A stretch of DNA of 64,000 nt, taken from Rhizophagus irregularis (Eukaryota > Glomeromycota > Glomeromycetes > Glomerales > Glomeraceae). Position 1 is the stretch's first letter; each line of letters opens with the position of its first letter. The notes under the pieces are model-generated. The model was not told where the DNA came from. It ran no database searches and saw only the letters and a program-made list of their open reading frames with translations. Made by a program: the position numbers and the translations under genes. The stretch is from the NCBI RefSeq assembly GCF_026210795.1, contig NC_089445.1:868001-932000 (forward strand), in the 5' to 3' direction. Of the stretch, positions 46,880-58,316 are shown piece by piece.

Positions 46880-47382
46880 CACTTTTTTTTTACCATGGCT
46901 AGAGTTGTATATGAAACGCCTATGACGTAATCTAATGCTTATTAAATATAGCTTTTTGGAAGAGCATGGATGAGCCATCATTTGATAACTTTACTGGACA
47001 GGATAATTTTTCAAAATATCATATAATGCTTTTATGATATCATAAATATACTTAAAACTCGTATTTTAATAATGTCATAAAACATTTTATATAATAAAAA
47101 ATAATTCCAACAAGCACGTTAAACTTCCATTTCTAATGTTTATTAAGATATCATAAAAAATGGCATTATAATTATCAGTCAGTGGTCATTTCAGATCACT
47201 TGCTGATCATTAATTAAAATAATTTTATGTAATCATAATTGAATATTCCATCATGTAGCTAAAAAAAGAAATTCTTAATACAACGCTTATACAAATTAAG
47301 TAAATTAATAGTTCGTCATGTGTATTATAAATTTTCATCATCATTTCCTCTTTAGTAATAATAATTTTTTTTTTTGCATATA
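46880..47382. other. Intergenic region, no gene seen
   Basis: AT-rich sequence up to the left end of the nested element stack; no coding frame supported. Confidence 0.4.
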
Positions 47383-47678
47383 CAGTCAACTCCCTCTATA
47401 GTCACTCCCGTTATAGTCACATTCTACTATATAGTCACACCAGTTGAATGTTCAAAACACTTTATTATTAAAATCTATCCTATATAGTCACAATCTATCT
47501 ATAGTCACTATCACACCTATCCTCAAAAATCTTATATTAAAAAGAACCGTTTATAATCACAGTTATATAAAGAATATATTAAATAACTTGGCATCTAATA
47601 ATCGTACAAAGATGTATCATAGCTTGTTAGAATCGTCTCACTGAGGCGAATCGAATGGTGGTAGTTTTATCCTTTTCC

Positions 47679-48653
47679 TTTGCAAGTGTTTACGGCCAGA
47701 CCACCCATTGCCTCTTATGAGACTAATCTCGGGTCTGTGTCCTATCATCTTCAATGGGCAACCATTATACCGAGTACTTAATTCCTCAGGTAACAGCACC
47801 ACTATAGAAGACATCCTCCATCGGGCCATTTTAGGCTGATCTGAAGCTAGGTACACGCCGCCTACTCATCCTATACCCATTGCATAATACTGATACTCAA
47901 TTTATTTAACGACCTTTAGAGAGCATCTACTTTCATGGAGGACTTTCGACAGGTAACATCAACCGTCTAGTACCCTTCCATACCACCATTTTAGGTACTA
48001 AGTCTCACTCAAAGGCCACTACAGCCCGCGATTACCTAGCACCGATAGTACAGTTGTTTACCCCAAGTGGTATACTTTTGTAGTGACCACTCGGACAGGA
48101 AGTAGCATGCATCTGTCCAGGATCACCCCTTATGGTGGGTATCGAACCACAGGGATCGCCAACTTCCGGGACGGAGTAGGGAATCGAACCCCGCTATGCC
48201 ATGCTACCTGTTCTGTGCACGAACACCTTGGTTGGTCTAAGACCTAACAGAAGGTCTAACTACCACTAAGACATTGCACCCTCAGCTTTACCATCTAGGA
48301 CGACCATCTAGCCATTACTGACCCCAAGCGGTATCGTAGAGTGACCACCCAGACAGGAAGTCCCCCCAAGGTATAGTAGTGACCTCAAGGACAGGACTGC
48401 GCACATGCCAATGGCCTCATAGGGAACGTTAGAAGGACACCATGATCCTTAGTTGAAATGTGCGGCCTAACCGTACACACTAATTCACCATGATGCAGTC
48501 CAACTACACTAATCCCTGTACCTTCACGCTATTGGTTGTAGCGTCCGCAGTAAAATTCTTTTTATTTCCGTGGTCATGGGAATCGAACCTGCGACCTCAC
48601 CATACTCAGGCTTAATGAGGGTCTCAGTGACTAACCACCGAGATAGGGTGACC
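47679..48653 (-). mobile_element. SINE-like tRNA-headed element, copy 1
   Basis: Minus-strand element of 975 bp flanked by a perfect 16-bp duplication, agttttatccttttcc (47663-47678 and 48654-48669). Its 5' end reads ggtcaccctatctcggtgg with a perfect B box ggttcgattcc about 60 nt later. A second tRNA-like module (cttagtggtagttagacc and a later gggttcgattccc) follows. It is the inverted relative of 57317-58316. Open frames through it are incidental. Polymerase III transcription is inferred from the boxes. Confidence 0.8.
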
Positions 48654-48669
48654 AGTTTTATCCTTTTCC

Positions 48670-49280
48670 GATCACTGGCTGACGAGTTATTCAACAAAAT
48701 GTTAAACATCGGCATTATAATATTTCTTGATTTACGTTTACTGCGCCATTTAACATTTTGCTAGATTTCTCGGTATCTAGTGATTGTAAAAAGACGATTT
48801 ATAGCTCGTTGGAATCGCCTCATCGAGACGAATCGAATGGTGGTAAGCTCATATCTCTGTGATCAATATTGACGGAGTTATTACTTAAAAACCATTTAAT
48901 ATTTTTTAATTTCGGAAATTGATCTAGTGATTGGATTTCGGTGTATCTTATACCATTAGATTCGTCTCATCAAGACGAATCGAATGGTAGTAAGATCGTC
49001 TTTCTAGGATCAATATTGGCAGAGTTATTACACAAAAACCATTAATATTTTTTTAATTTCGGAAATTAATCTAGTGATTGGATTTCGACGTATTTTATAC
49101 CATTAGAACCGTCTCATCAAGACGAATCGAATGGCGGTAAGATCATCTCTCTACGATTAATATTGGCGAAGTTACGATACAATAAAGTTTTAAGTATAAT
49201 TCTGGCTAAAATTATGTTAATTTTTGGCCGGAATTATGATATACAAATATAAGAAATTTTTTATATAGTCACATCTCTTT
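48670..49280. repeat. ~147-bp tandem repeats in the host element
   Basis: Three adjacent units share tcgtctcatcaagacgaatc, itself partly self-complementary, then gaatggtggtaagatc and a gatcaatattgg segment. A fourth, at 47625-47663, is separated by the SINE insertion. Confidence 0.7.
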
Positions 49281-49440
49281 ATAATCACCAAATATGAGAG
49301 GATCATCGCAACTCTTTCCTGAATTTTTGAAAATACTAATAAAAAATTTATTTTTGAAATTTTCGTTCGAAAATTTCTAAGTGCTCGTTCTAAATACTAA
49401 TATTTTCCCAGTTGCTTTCCTCTTTACTGAGCTCTAAACT

Positions 49441-51561
49441 ATGACTACACCTCCAGCTCCTTCTGTTATTAACCCGGATATTCCGCCGCCACCACGTCCT
49501 ATTACTTCTACTCCCTCTGGAGACCGACCTTTGTCTCCCACGACTACCGCTGGCGCGCCTAACAAACGTTCACGCGTTGTCTCTGATGACGCTATGAATG
49601 TTGATATAACTTCACCTTCTGCTTCGGCTCCCAACCTTATTTCTACCGCTCCCTCAGGTCTTCCTATCAACAAAGTCCAAGTGCTTACATCTCCTCAAAA
49701 TACTACCACTCCTGTTGAAACTGTTGACGCTTCTATCCACGCTCCCTCTTACACCAGTGGTAAAGGCAAAGCTGTCGCCTTTGATGTCCCTGAACGGCGA
49801 CCATCTCCCGATGGTAATGCTGCCGCTATTAAGTCTGCTCCTTCTCGTTATTATGCTGCGGCATATTTACGCGACGCGCCTGACGCGTTCACAACTAAAT
49901 TCACTACCAATCGCTCCATGTGTGACGAAGTGGATTGCTCACTCTCCCGCTATTCCTCTTATGGCGCCCGTGCACGCTGCGATGGATCAGGCGATAATAA
50001 AAAAATCCTTGTCTTCTTTAATGATCAACACGATTATACCGATTGTGTCAGTTCACCACGTGTAGATCTTCTCAATTTAGCCTTTATTCATTATTCCCCT
50101 GCAGATGCCAAACTCAATGACGAAGCGAAGTCTTTGTTTGTTACTGATATCCCACTTTTCCTTACCGAGACTCAAGTCCGTCAGGCCTTTTCCCGATATG
50201 GCACTGTAATCAAGTGCAAACTTACTCCTCGTAAGCATTACTACAATGGACATATCCAGTTTTCCTCCGCGGACGCAATTACCCAATTTCATGATATTTG
50301 GGCGATCATCTGCCTTGGTAATTCTTTACGCGTCTGCCCGGCGTCTTATTCGAAATCCCAACGCGATAGCCGCAGAGAACATGTTGCTATCCTTGCCGGC
50401 ATCCCCAAAAATATTAAAGAAGCTGATCTGATAGAAATTGCTACTCAAGTTAACGCTAAGGCTCTTAACGTTCCTTTGTCTATCAGCTCATACAAGCCTA
50501 AACCCTATGTGTATTTGAATTTCTCCTCGTTCGAATCTCTTGAAGCTGCCAAAGAAATGACCGTGGCTTTCTGCGGCAAAGGATTAACATGGCATCCTCC
50601 CAATGAAGCACAAACTTTATGCCATGTTTGTGGGCGTCCTGGATGTTCTCCCTCTGTATGCAATCCTCGTCCCACACGGAAAGTGGACGATCGCCTCAAC
50701 AAGCTTTATTCTCGTTTCAATGCTGGACCTAGACGTGGTCGTCAAGATTCGCGCCAATCACGTGACAATTCCAATTCCCGTTCAAGATCGCGTTCCAACT
50801 CTAGATCCCGCAATATTAATTCCTCTTCATTCCGTTCCAACAACAACAACAATATTAATAACACTTCTCGTTCCAACACTTCACGAAGTAATAACAGAAC
50901 CAACAATAATAATAATAATTCCAGGGACAATGATAATTCTTCTGGTTCTGCCCAACCTCCACACAGACCTCATCCTATCAGTTCTATACACCCTACTTCT
51001 TCATCTAACAATCCTGCCCCTACGCTTCCTCAACATGTTGTTGATGAATTAAAGGCACAAATCAAAGAGATCGCTACTACCCTCCACACTCTAGAGGAAA
51101 CAGTCTCTTGGATGAATGACACTATTACGGCTCATGAATATAGACTCTCTGAGCTGGAATCAATGATGAATTATGACGCCCCTGGCGACTCTGAATTGCA
51201 TTCGCCTCAGGATGATCATGAAAATTATACTCATTCTTATAATAATGGATGGGATGATGCTCCAACCCGAGACATGAATTCTGGATTCAATCTTCCTCCC
51301 AATACCTCTTCTTCTCTTATGGACGTTTCCCCTGATGCTTCCTTCTCAGCTCTGGATCCTAACTCTGTTCTATCAAGAAGACACGTCCCTTTACCTATCT
51401 CCCGACCTACTAATGTTGCCCCCGGTGCTGACACTTCTCGTTTGCAATCGGAAATTTTTAATGTCACCAATACACAAAAGAATCTTTCTGCCCAACTTGG
51501 TTCGATTATGGAAAAATTGGACTCCTTCTCTCCCTCAAAACCCTCCCCTTCCAATGATTGA
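49441..51561 (+). CDS. LINE ORF1: RRM-like and zinc-knuckle nucleic-acid-binding protein
   Basis: 706 residues. The first 140 are Pro/Ser/Thr-rich and disordered. An RRM-like fold starts near residue 228 (LFVTDIPLFLTETQVRQAF, then GHIQF), with a second related segment from about 320 (VAILAGIPKNIKEADLIEIA, PYVYLNFSSF). A zinc knuckle, CHVCGRPGCSPSVC (C-x2-C-x4-C-x4-C), lies at about 393-406. An Arg/Ser- and Asn-rich tract (about 420-510) follows, then a helix likely to be a coiled coil (ELKAQIKEIATTLHTLEETV). Such ORF1 proteins bind LINE RNA and assemble the ribonucleoprotein. The stop codon overlaps the ORF2 start. Looks intact. Confidence 0.88.
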   Translation: MTTPPAPSVINPDIPPPPRPITSTPSGDRPLSPTTTAGAPNKRSRVVSDDAMNVDITSPSASAPNLISTAPSGLPINKVQVLTSPQNTTTPVETVDASIHAPSYTSGKGKAVAFDVPERRPSPDGNAAAIKSAPSRYYAAAYLRDAPDAFTTKFTTNRSMCDEVDCSLSRYSSYGARARCDGSGDNKKILVFFNDQHDYTDCVSSPRVDLLNLAFIHYSPADAKLNDEAKSLFVTDIPLFLTETQVRQAFSRYGTVIKCKLTPRKHYYNGHIQFSSADAITQFHDIWAIICLGNSLRVCPASYSKSQRDSRREHVAILAGIPKNIKEADLIEIATQVNAKALNVPLSISSYKPKPYVYLNFSSFESLEAAKEMTVAFCGKGLTWHPPNEAQTLCHVCGRPGCSPSVCNPRPTRKVDDRLNKLYSRFNAGPRRGRQDSRQSRDNSNSRSRSRSNSRSRNINSSSFRSNNNNNINNTSRSNTSRSNNRTNNNNNNSRDNDNSSGSAQPPHRPHPISSIHPTSSSNNPAPTLPQHVVDELKAQIKEIATTLHTLEETVSWMNDTITAHEYRLSELESMMNYDAPGDSELHSPQDDHENYTHSYNNGWDDAPTRDMNSGFNLPPNTSSSLMDVSPDASFSALDPNSVLSRRHVPLPISRPTNVAPGADTSRLQSEIFNVTNTQKNLSAQLGSIMEKLDSFSPSKPSPSND

Positions 51562-54500
51562 ACACCAATCTGTATCGGGTGTATTACAGGGATTTCACCC
51601 TCCTAATAGTGCGATACTTAATAATAATAGTTCTAATAAATTTTCTTCTCCTTCTTTTTCTTCTCCTCTTATTAACTTTGGACAAATCAATGTTAATGGT
51701 TTGTGTTCCCCCGTCCGACAATTGCATTTGTTAAATTATTTTTTGCATTCTTCCTTTGGCGTTTTATCTTTAAACGATACTCGCCTTACTTCTTCTGGTG
51801 CTAAATTTATTTATCAAATTGAACATCCCTTATATAATTTTAAGTCCTATTGGGCTCCTTCCCCTTCTAATTCACGACCACATGATGGTGTTGGTCTTTT
51901 ACTTCGTCATCCTTTACATAAACATGTTCAGAAGATTGATCCCTGGAAAGGTCGTCTTTTAAAATTAGATCTTTTTTTCATCAGACAAAAATTTCTATTA
52001 TCTCTGTTTATATTCCTCCCTATCATTCTATTCATTATAAAGAACGAGATGCTATTTTTGCACAACTTAATTTATGGCTTGATAAAGCCCGTTCTAATAA
52101 CTATCACGTAGTCGTCCTTGGTGATTTTAATGCAGATGAAATTTCACATTCACATCTTCCTCAACATCATTTGAAAATTTTACGATCACTCTCTTCTCGA
52201 TATTTTACGGATCACCAATCCCATATTTCATCAACTTCAGGTCCTAGTCCTACCTTTTATCACCAGAATGGTTCTTTAAGACTTGATTATATCTGGTCAT
52301 CCCCTGGATTCCCTGCTCCTGGTCTTTTTTCTCAAGTTGAAACTTGTCCTAAGCTGAATGATAATCAATTTACTGATCACCGTGTACTTTTAACGGCCTT
52401 TGATTTTAGCTCATGTTTCGCTATTTTATCCAAAGCTCGATTAAAGCAGAAAAGCGAACAACGCACCATCTTTCGTTACAAAAATTTGAAAGATGACACT
52501 TGGGACAAATTTTCCAATGAAGTAAACTCACGTCTTGAGTTATACTTGACCACACATCATCCTTCAGTATCTTCACTTTCAGTTCTTTCATTGGACAAAC
52601 TTTGGCACGCTCTTAAACGTTCTATTCTTGGTGGTGCCATTGATTCTCTACCATTCCAACATGTATCCAATACTCATCACCATAAATATCCTCCTGAACT
52701 TACCATGCTTATTGCTGTCAACAAATTCTTGGATAGATTATTGTTTAAATTGACCACATCTAGGCCTAGTCGTCCTGCTCAAATTTCACAAATGATTAAT
52801 TCCTTACCAACCCAATTAATCCTCCTTAAGTCTCTTTTAACAGATTATACTATACCTTCTTATAGTACAACACCGCTTCCTACTTTTGTTAAATTTTTAC
52901 GTTCACAAAAAGCTTTGGTCTCAGCTTATCTTTCCACACAATTTCATCAGCATCGTGTAGATTCCATTGAATATTATACTGCTCTTAGAGATGAGCATTT
53001 TTCTACATCCCCGGGCTCTTTTATTTCTTCAGCCCTATCAGTGGAACATCGTTCTATTGTCCTTGATAGAGTTTTGGTTGTTATTGACTCCAAACCCACA
53101 TTACTTACTGATCCTTCAGATATCAAACAAGCTGCTATTAAACACTTCCAATCGGTTGTCACTCCTCCTTTGGTCCAGTATTCTTCTACGGATTCATTTC
53201 CTCCACGATGGCAACGAGCTTATACTCCTCTTCCAGATATTGATTCGTCCTTATATAACTTGGTTATGTCTCCTATTCTGGCCGATGAATGGAAAAACAC
53301 TCTCAATTCTATGCCTAATAATAAAGCCTCTGGTCCTTCCAAGATCTCTTATGAGATGCTCAAACATTTAACTGGAGAAACTTTCAATTTGTCCCTTATA
53401 TTAGCCAATGCTTGTCTCATTCATGGAGATATTCCTGCCGATTGGCGTGAAGCGCTTGTTTATCCCATTCCAAAGCCTCATGAATTTGACGCCCAATTGA
53501 AGAATACGCGACCTATCACTCTATTGGAAACAGTACGCAAATGTGTGGTTAAGGTCGTTACAACTCGACTATCAAAAATCCTGGCTGACAATCAAGTGCT
53601 CCAAGGTGGTAACTTTGCCGGATTACCAGGCGGCTCCACCGACATTCCTATTAAGATGCTTGATGCTATTATTCATCAACGACGCTTTGATAAAAGCGAT
53701 GACCAAGAACTATGGGTTGTTTCTCAGGACATTTCTAAGGCCTTTGACTCAATTGATTTGAACATGCTTAGACTGGCTTTAATCCGTCTGCATATTCCGT
53801 CTTTATTGATCAAATTTATCATTAACCTTTTTACAAGGCGTAATAATAAAATTATTACACATCATGGTGATACTTCTGGATATAGAGTTAGAATTGGTAT
53901 TGACCAAGGTGAAATCATCTCTCCACTATTATGGGTTATATACTTGGATCCATTACTTACCACACTTAATCGAGAAGCCTGTGATCCCTTTATTTTGAAA
54001 TCTTCTGCATTATTGGATTATTCTCCAATTGAATATGAACAACATAATCTTCTTATTTCACATATTACATTTATGGATGACTCTACTTTGATTGCCTCAT
54101 CTAAACAAGGAATTGAAGATCGCCTTTCCATTACTGCTGAATTTTACACTTTAAATAATACTCAAGCAAATTCAGCAAAATATATCCTTCTTTCTTCTGA
54201 ACAATTTTCTCAAACTATTGTATTTGATCTATTCCCATCTTCTTTAAATACGATTCATACCCTTACTTTAAAGGCGTTAGCCTTATCTGCATCTTTTCGG
54301 TTTTTAGGTGTTTGGTTTAACCTTTCGGCTTCTTCTCGTTTCGTTCATAACCAAACTGTTTCCATGGTCAAAGACATGGCCGCTCTACTCAGTCCTAAAA
54401 AACTTTTAGCACAACATATAGCTTATCTTTATAATGTTGTCCTACTTCCGCGGCTAGAATTTCGCCTACAAACCACATTATTTGCAGAATCCACCATTAA

Positions 54501-55590
54501 TCGCATGGTTTCTCCAATGCTTTCTCTTATTCGTCAGAAGGCTGGTTTGGCCTCAGTCACTCCTCTTTCCACACTCTTCACACTGTTGCCTTTCTCTCTT
54601 CAACATGCGTTTGGTCGATTTCTGTCATCTCATGTGGCTTCATGGCAGAAAATTTTTTCTCACCCTTCATATAAGCTCTTTGCTAATTATATGATTACTT
54701 ATCTCCAAGGTTTTTTGGACTGTGATGTCTGCCCCTCTATTATTGACCTGGAACCATGGTCCCACACCTTTTCTTTGCGAACACATTCTTTATTTAATTC
54801 TTTATTGTTCTCTTCTCGTTTAAATATCACGTGGTCTTTACTGTTCCGACCTCCGAGGAAAGATTTACGTCCGGCGATTCCACTCCGGTCTATTTTACCA
54901 AAAGATTTATATACTTCCATGAAAAATGTTCGGATAAATTTCTGCACTCATTTTCTTGCTCAATTGATTACACCGTGTGGCTCTCGACTTCTCTCATGGA
55001 AAGATTTACACTTTCTTAAACGAGTATCGAACAAAGGATCTGTGCCTGCTTGGTTTAATTATTTGTTCAATCTTATTGTTATTCCTAATTCGCCTTCTTT
55101 TTTTATTTTACAACGATTTAGAATTCCTAATTCTCATACTTTAGCTTCTATTTCTTTTATAGATATTAGTCGAAATTATTGGTTTAACCCTCAATGGGCT
55201 ATTTCTTTTAATCGCAATACTAACTCTTTCCTCGTTGGCCGTGTGATTACTACCTATCCTGCTCCACGTAATGAAGCTCTTATTTCACATTGGATTGCAT
55301 CATCGGTTGATGATTTACTTTCTGAATTTACTGCATGCCAAGGCTGTGCCTCTGCTCTCCCGCGATCCTCTACCTCTAAGACTTTGATCAAACGATGTCC
55401 CTCTGAAGGATGTTTCTCTTATGTTCCGTTATCAAGTTTGATCCGTTATCCTACGAAACCTCGTACTTATATACATGTGGATACTCGTTCAGTTTCACTT
55501 TCTGCCTCGTTAGGCTATGCCAAATCTCTTTTACTATTTCATCTTTTTGCTCCGATTCGCTTACCTTCTACGAATGAACTAGTCGCTTAG
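51554..55590 (+). CDS. LINE ORF2: APE-type endonuclease and reverse transcriptase, one frameshift
   Basis: ATG 51554 overlaps the ORF1 stop by 8 nt (atgattga), which suggests reinitiation after ORF1. The endonuclease begins near FGQINVNGL (about 51680). A 1-nt shift in a T run at about 51970-51977 moves translation into the frame with SVYIPPYHS, GDFNADE (about 52120) and TDHRVLL (about 52375), the C-terminal endonuclease motifs. The reverse transcriptase spans about 53270-54330: NKASGPSKIS, RPITLLETVRK, QDISKAFDSID, GIDQGEIISPLLW, and the catalytic box FMDDST (about 54070), where FMDD replaces the usual YADD or FADD. A conserved LGVWF follows. The frame ends 28 nt before the RNase H frame. 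Confidence 0.85.
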
Positions 55591-55618
55591 GATCTCTGAT
55601 ATCCAACTTCCCTCTTCG

Positions 55619-57034
55619 GTGTCTACACTTTATATTGATGGTTCCTTCCTTTCTCCTCCTAGTCATCCGGCATCCTTGATGGCTTATGCATGGACTGCTA
55701 TAGATCCTGATGGATTTATTTTGGAATCCCATTATAATATCGTCTCTTCCATTTTTCCTTCTGCTTTACGTTCAGAAGTTTTTGCTTTATTGCACGGATT
55801 GGACTCCCTTCCTCGGAATTCAAAGATTACTGTCGCCACTGATTGTGCTCAATTACTTTCTTTATGGTCTTTATATGTAGATGCTCCTTTTATTCCCAGA
55901 ATGCTTAAAGAATCCAACCACCTTTTGTGGTCCTCCATACGCACTATTATGTTGCAAAAGAATCTGGATGTTACCTTGATCAAGGTTCCTGCTCATGCTG
56001 ACGACCCTTTGAATAATCATGTGGATGCATTAGCCAAAGCCGCTCATACTGACTCACTTCTTTCTTTTTGTCCACCACCGGAATTGATGGCTCCTTGCAT
56101 TTTACAATTTAATTCCTTACCTGTGGATATGAATATCCGGAAATTTATTAGAGATATTTTTGACGCCAAAAGTCTTTTAACTCTTGCTGTATTACCAAGA
56201 TTTAATTCCTACTCTTCAACTTCTGATATTGATTGGACTTGCACCATATTTTGTCTCAATAACAATAAGCATTTTGTCTCTCATCGGAATGGCCGCTCCG
56301 AGTTTTGTGGTTTCCGTATCAAGCTACTTTTAGATATGCTTCCAACGCTTACAACTCTTCAGAGACGAAAGCCTCATCTTTATAATCCAAGTTGGCTTTG
56401 TCCTCAATGTAATTCCTTCCCTGAGACTTTAGACCACTTGTGGACTTGTCCTTATATTTTACCTGAATTTAGCCCTTTGCAATCTTTTAAAACATTACTA
56501 TTGGCTCTTCGGACTACTTATCTTGATAATTTCCTTTCCGCGTCATCTTTAATCTCTTTACCGGACTCTTTTGCTGCTGAATTTATGGCTCTTAATTGTT
56601 GGGATTGTGACCCTCCTTCAATTTCCTGCCTGCGACTCACAAGAGGACTTATACCGAAATTTTTGACAGAATTTCTTGGAACTTATTTTTCTTCACCTAC
56701 CATATGGTCTATCTTGGATACACCTTTGCACGACTTTCATTTTGACCTTTATGTTCAAATCTGGTTGTGCCGATCCATTTTCTTTCATCATTGGGAATTA
56801 GCTCAAGGCATTACAAAAAAAATGAAATCGTCAGCTCTTGGGCCTTCTTCTACTCTTCGACCTTCCTCTAACATTCCTCTTGACTCTTCGACACCTTCCT
56901 TGGCGACAGCTTCCTTGGATTCCTGGGTTTCTTGGGTTTCCTCTTCTATAATCCGTGGGGGATCTTGGATTTCGCATTTGGATTTTTGGCGCCGCTTAAC
57001 AGTTCAGCCTCTACTTAGGATCTCTTTTTGGTAA
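55619..57034 (+). CDS. LINE RNase H and C-terminal zinc motif
   Basis: About 471 residues. RNase H signature: YIDGS (Asp near the start), SALRSEVFALLHGL (Glu), VATDCAQLL (Asp) and HADDPLNNHVDALAKAA (last Asp). A later CPQCNSFPETLDHLWTC is the usual zinc motif at LINE ORF2 C-termini. The frame is open upstream to about 55578 and overlaps the ORF2 end in another phase, so it was probably joined to ORF2 before a 1-nt indel near 55560-55590. The GTG at 55619 is only the first possible start after that shift. Confidence 0.85.
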   Translation: MSTLYIDGSFLSPPSHPASLMAYAWTAIDPDGFILESHYNIVSSIFPSALRSEVFALLHGLDSLPRNSKITVATDCAQLLSLWSLYVDAPFIPRMLKESNHLLWSSIRTIMLQKNLDVTLIKVPAHADDPLNNHVDALAKAAHTDSLLSFCPPPELMAPCILQFNSLPVDMNIRKFIRDIFDAKSLLTLAVLPRFNSYSSTSDIDWTCTIFCLNNNKHFVSHRNGRSEFCGFRIKLLLDMLPTLTTLQRRKPHLYNPSWLCPQCNSFPETLDHLWTCPYILPEFSPLQSFKTLLLALRTTYLDNFLSASSLISLPDSFAAEFMALNCWDCDPPSISCLRLTRGLIPKFLTEFLGTYFSSPTIWSILDTPLHDFHFDLYVQIWLCRSIFFHHWELAQGITKKMKSSALGPSSTLRPSSNIPLDSSTPSLATASLDSWVSWVSSSIIRGGSWISHLDFWRRLTVQPLLRISFW

Positions 57035-57316
57035 CGGTTTGGATCTTAGGACATGCTGGATAGTTGACTCACACTGGCCTTCGGGTAAAGATGGGGTATG
57101 CGTTTCTGTAATAGTTTAGTTTTTCTTTACTTAATTTTATTTTGTTTAGATTTCTTTACTTGTATGAATCGTGAAGCTAGTTCTTTTTATTTTTTATGTT
57201 TATTTTCTATATTTGATATTTGTAATATTGTTCGATCTGTTTATTGTACTTTTCGTTTAAATTTAATAATAAAAGATAAAGTCATAAGACTGTTTGCTCA
57301 TAATCACCAAATATGG

Positions 57317-58316
57317 GTTGGTCACCCTATCTCAGTGGTTAGTCACTGAGACCCTCATTAAGCCTGAGTATGGTGAGGTCGCAGGTTCGATTCCCATAAC
57401 CACGGAAATAAAAAGAATATTACTGCGGACGCTACAACCAATAGCGTGAAGGTACAGGGATTAGTGTAGTTGGACTGCATCATGGTGAATTAGTGTGTAC
57501 GGTTAGGCCGCACATTTCAACTAAGGGTCATGGTGTCCTTCTAACGTTCCCTATGAGGCCATTGGTATGTGCGCAGTCCTGTCCTTGAGGTCACTACTAT
57601 ACCTTGGGGGGGACTTCCTGTCCGGGTGGTCACTCCACGATACCACTTGGGGTCAGTAATGGCTAGATGGTTGTCCTAGATGGTAAAGCTGAGGGTGCAA
57701 TGTCTTAGTGGTAGTTTGACCTTCTGTTAGGTCTTAGACCAACCAAGGTGTTCGTGCACAGACAGATAGCTTGGTGATTGGGTTCGATTCCCTTCTCTGA
57801 TGGGCCCTGGTTGGTGATTCCTGGTGGTTGATACCCACCATAAGGGATGATCCTGGGTAACGCCTACAAGCTTACTGTCCAGGTGGTCACTACAAAGTAT
57901 ACCACTTGGGGATTACAACTGTACTATCAGTGGTGGGTAATCGCGGGCTGTAATGGCCTTTGAGTGAGACCTAGTACCTAATATGGTGGTATGGAAGGGG
58001 TCTAGATGTTTGAAGGTTATCTGACGAAAGTCCTCCGTGACAGTAGTAGTGGTGAGGGGTTTATAATAGTAGCCATTACAGTATCGTACAACGGATTAAA
58101 GGACGAGTAGGGTAGTGTTCTTCCGATCCAAAGGCCTTCAGGTCCCTGGGGTATGCCTGATTAATGAACGTGCTGGATAAGTTGTCTTGGTTAAAAAGGT
58201 GGCCTTGATGACATCTGGTGGTTCAAGGATGGCGAGGATACGAACGACCTACCTCCATAACCTTCAATAGAGGGTGCGGAAAGTAGTGGCCACTAAACGT
58301 ACAATACACTTGTAAA
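57317..58316 (+). mobile_element. SINE-like tRNA-headed element, copy 2
   Basis: 1,000-bp plus-strand relative of 47679-48653, flanked by a 17-bp duplication ataatcaccaaatatgg (57300-57316 and 58317-58333). A- and B-box-like sequences lie at about 57326-57342 (ctatctcagtggttag) and 57385-57395 (ggttcgattcc). A second module has cttagtggtag at about 57704 and gggttcgattccc at about 57780. The 3' end is cacttgtaaa, matching cacttgcaaa in copy 1. It uses the same target sequence as the LINE. Confidence 0.82.

Larger units (their letters stand above)
49297..57299 (+). mobile_element. Non-LTR retrotransposon (LINE), about 8.0 kb, near-complete
   Basis: Flanked by a 16-bp duplication ataatcaccaaatatg (49281-49296 and 57300-57315). 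It holds ORF1 (49441-51561), ORF2 (51554-55590, endonuclease and reverse transcriptase) and an RNase H frame (55619-57034). GC content and codon use are clearly higher than the surroundings, and the coding strand is rich in C and T. The presence of an APE-type endonuclease and RNase H suggests a clade such as I or Tad1 (inference). Two 1-nt frameshifts are the only visible damage. Confidence 0.9.

Noticed and set aside
47638-48764. Open frames inside the first SINE copy
   Set aside because: The sequence is explained by tRNA-like modules and a flanking duplication, and the frames are not kept in the second copy.
49434-51554. Minus-strand and alternative-frame open frames across LINE ORF1
   Set aside because: They are shadows produced by the GC-richer, C/T-biased coding strand.
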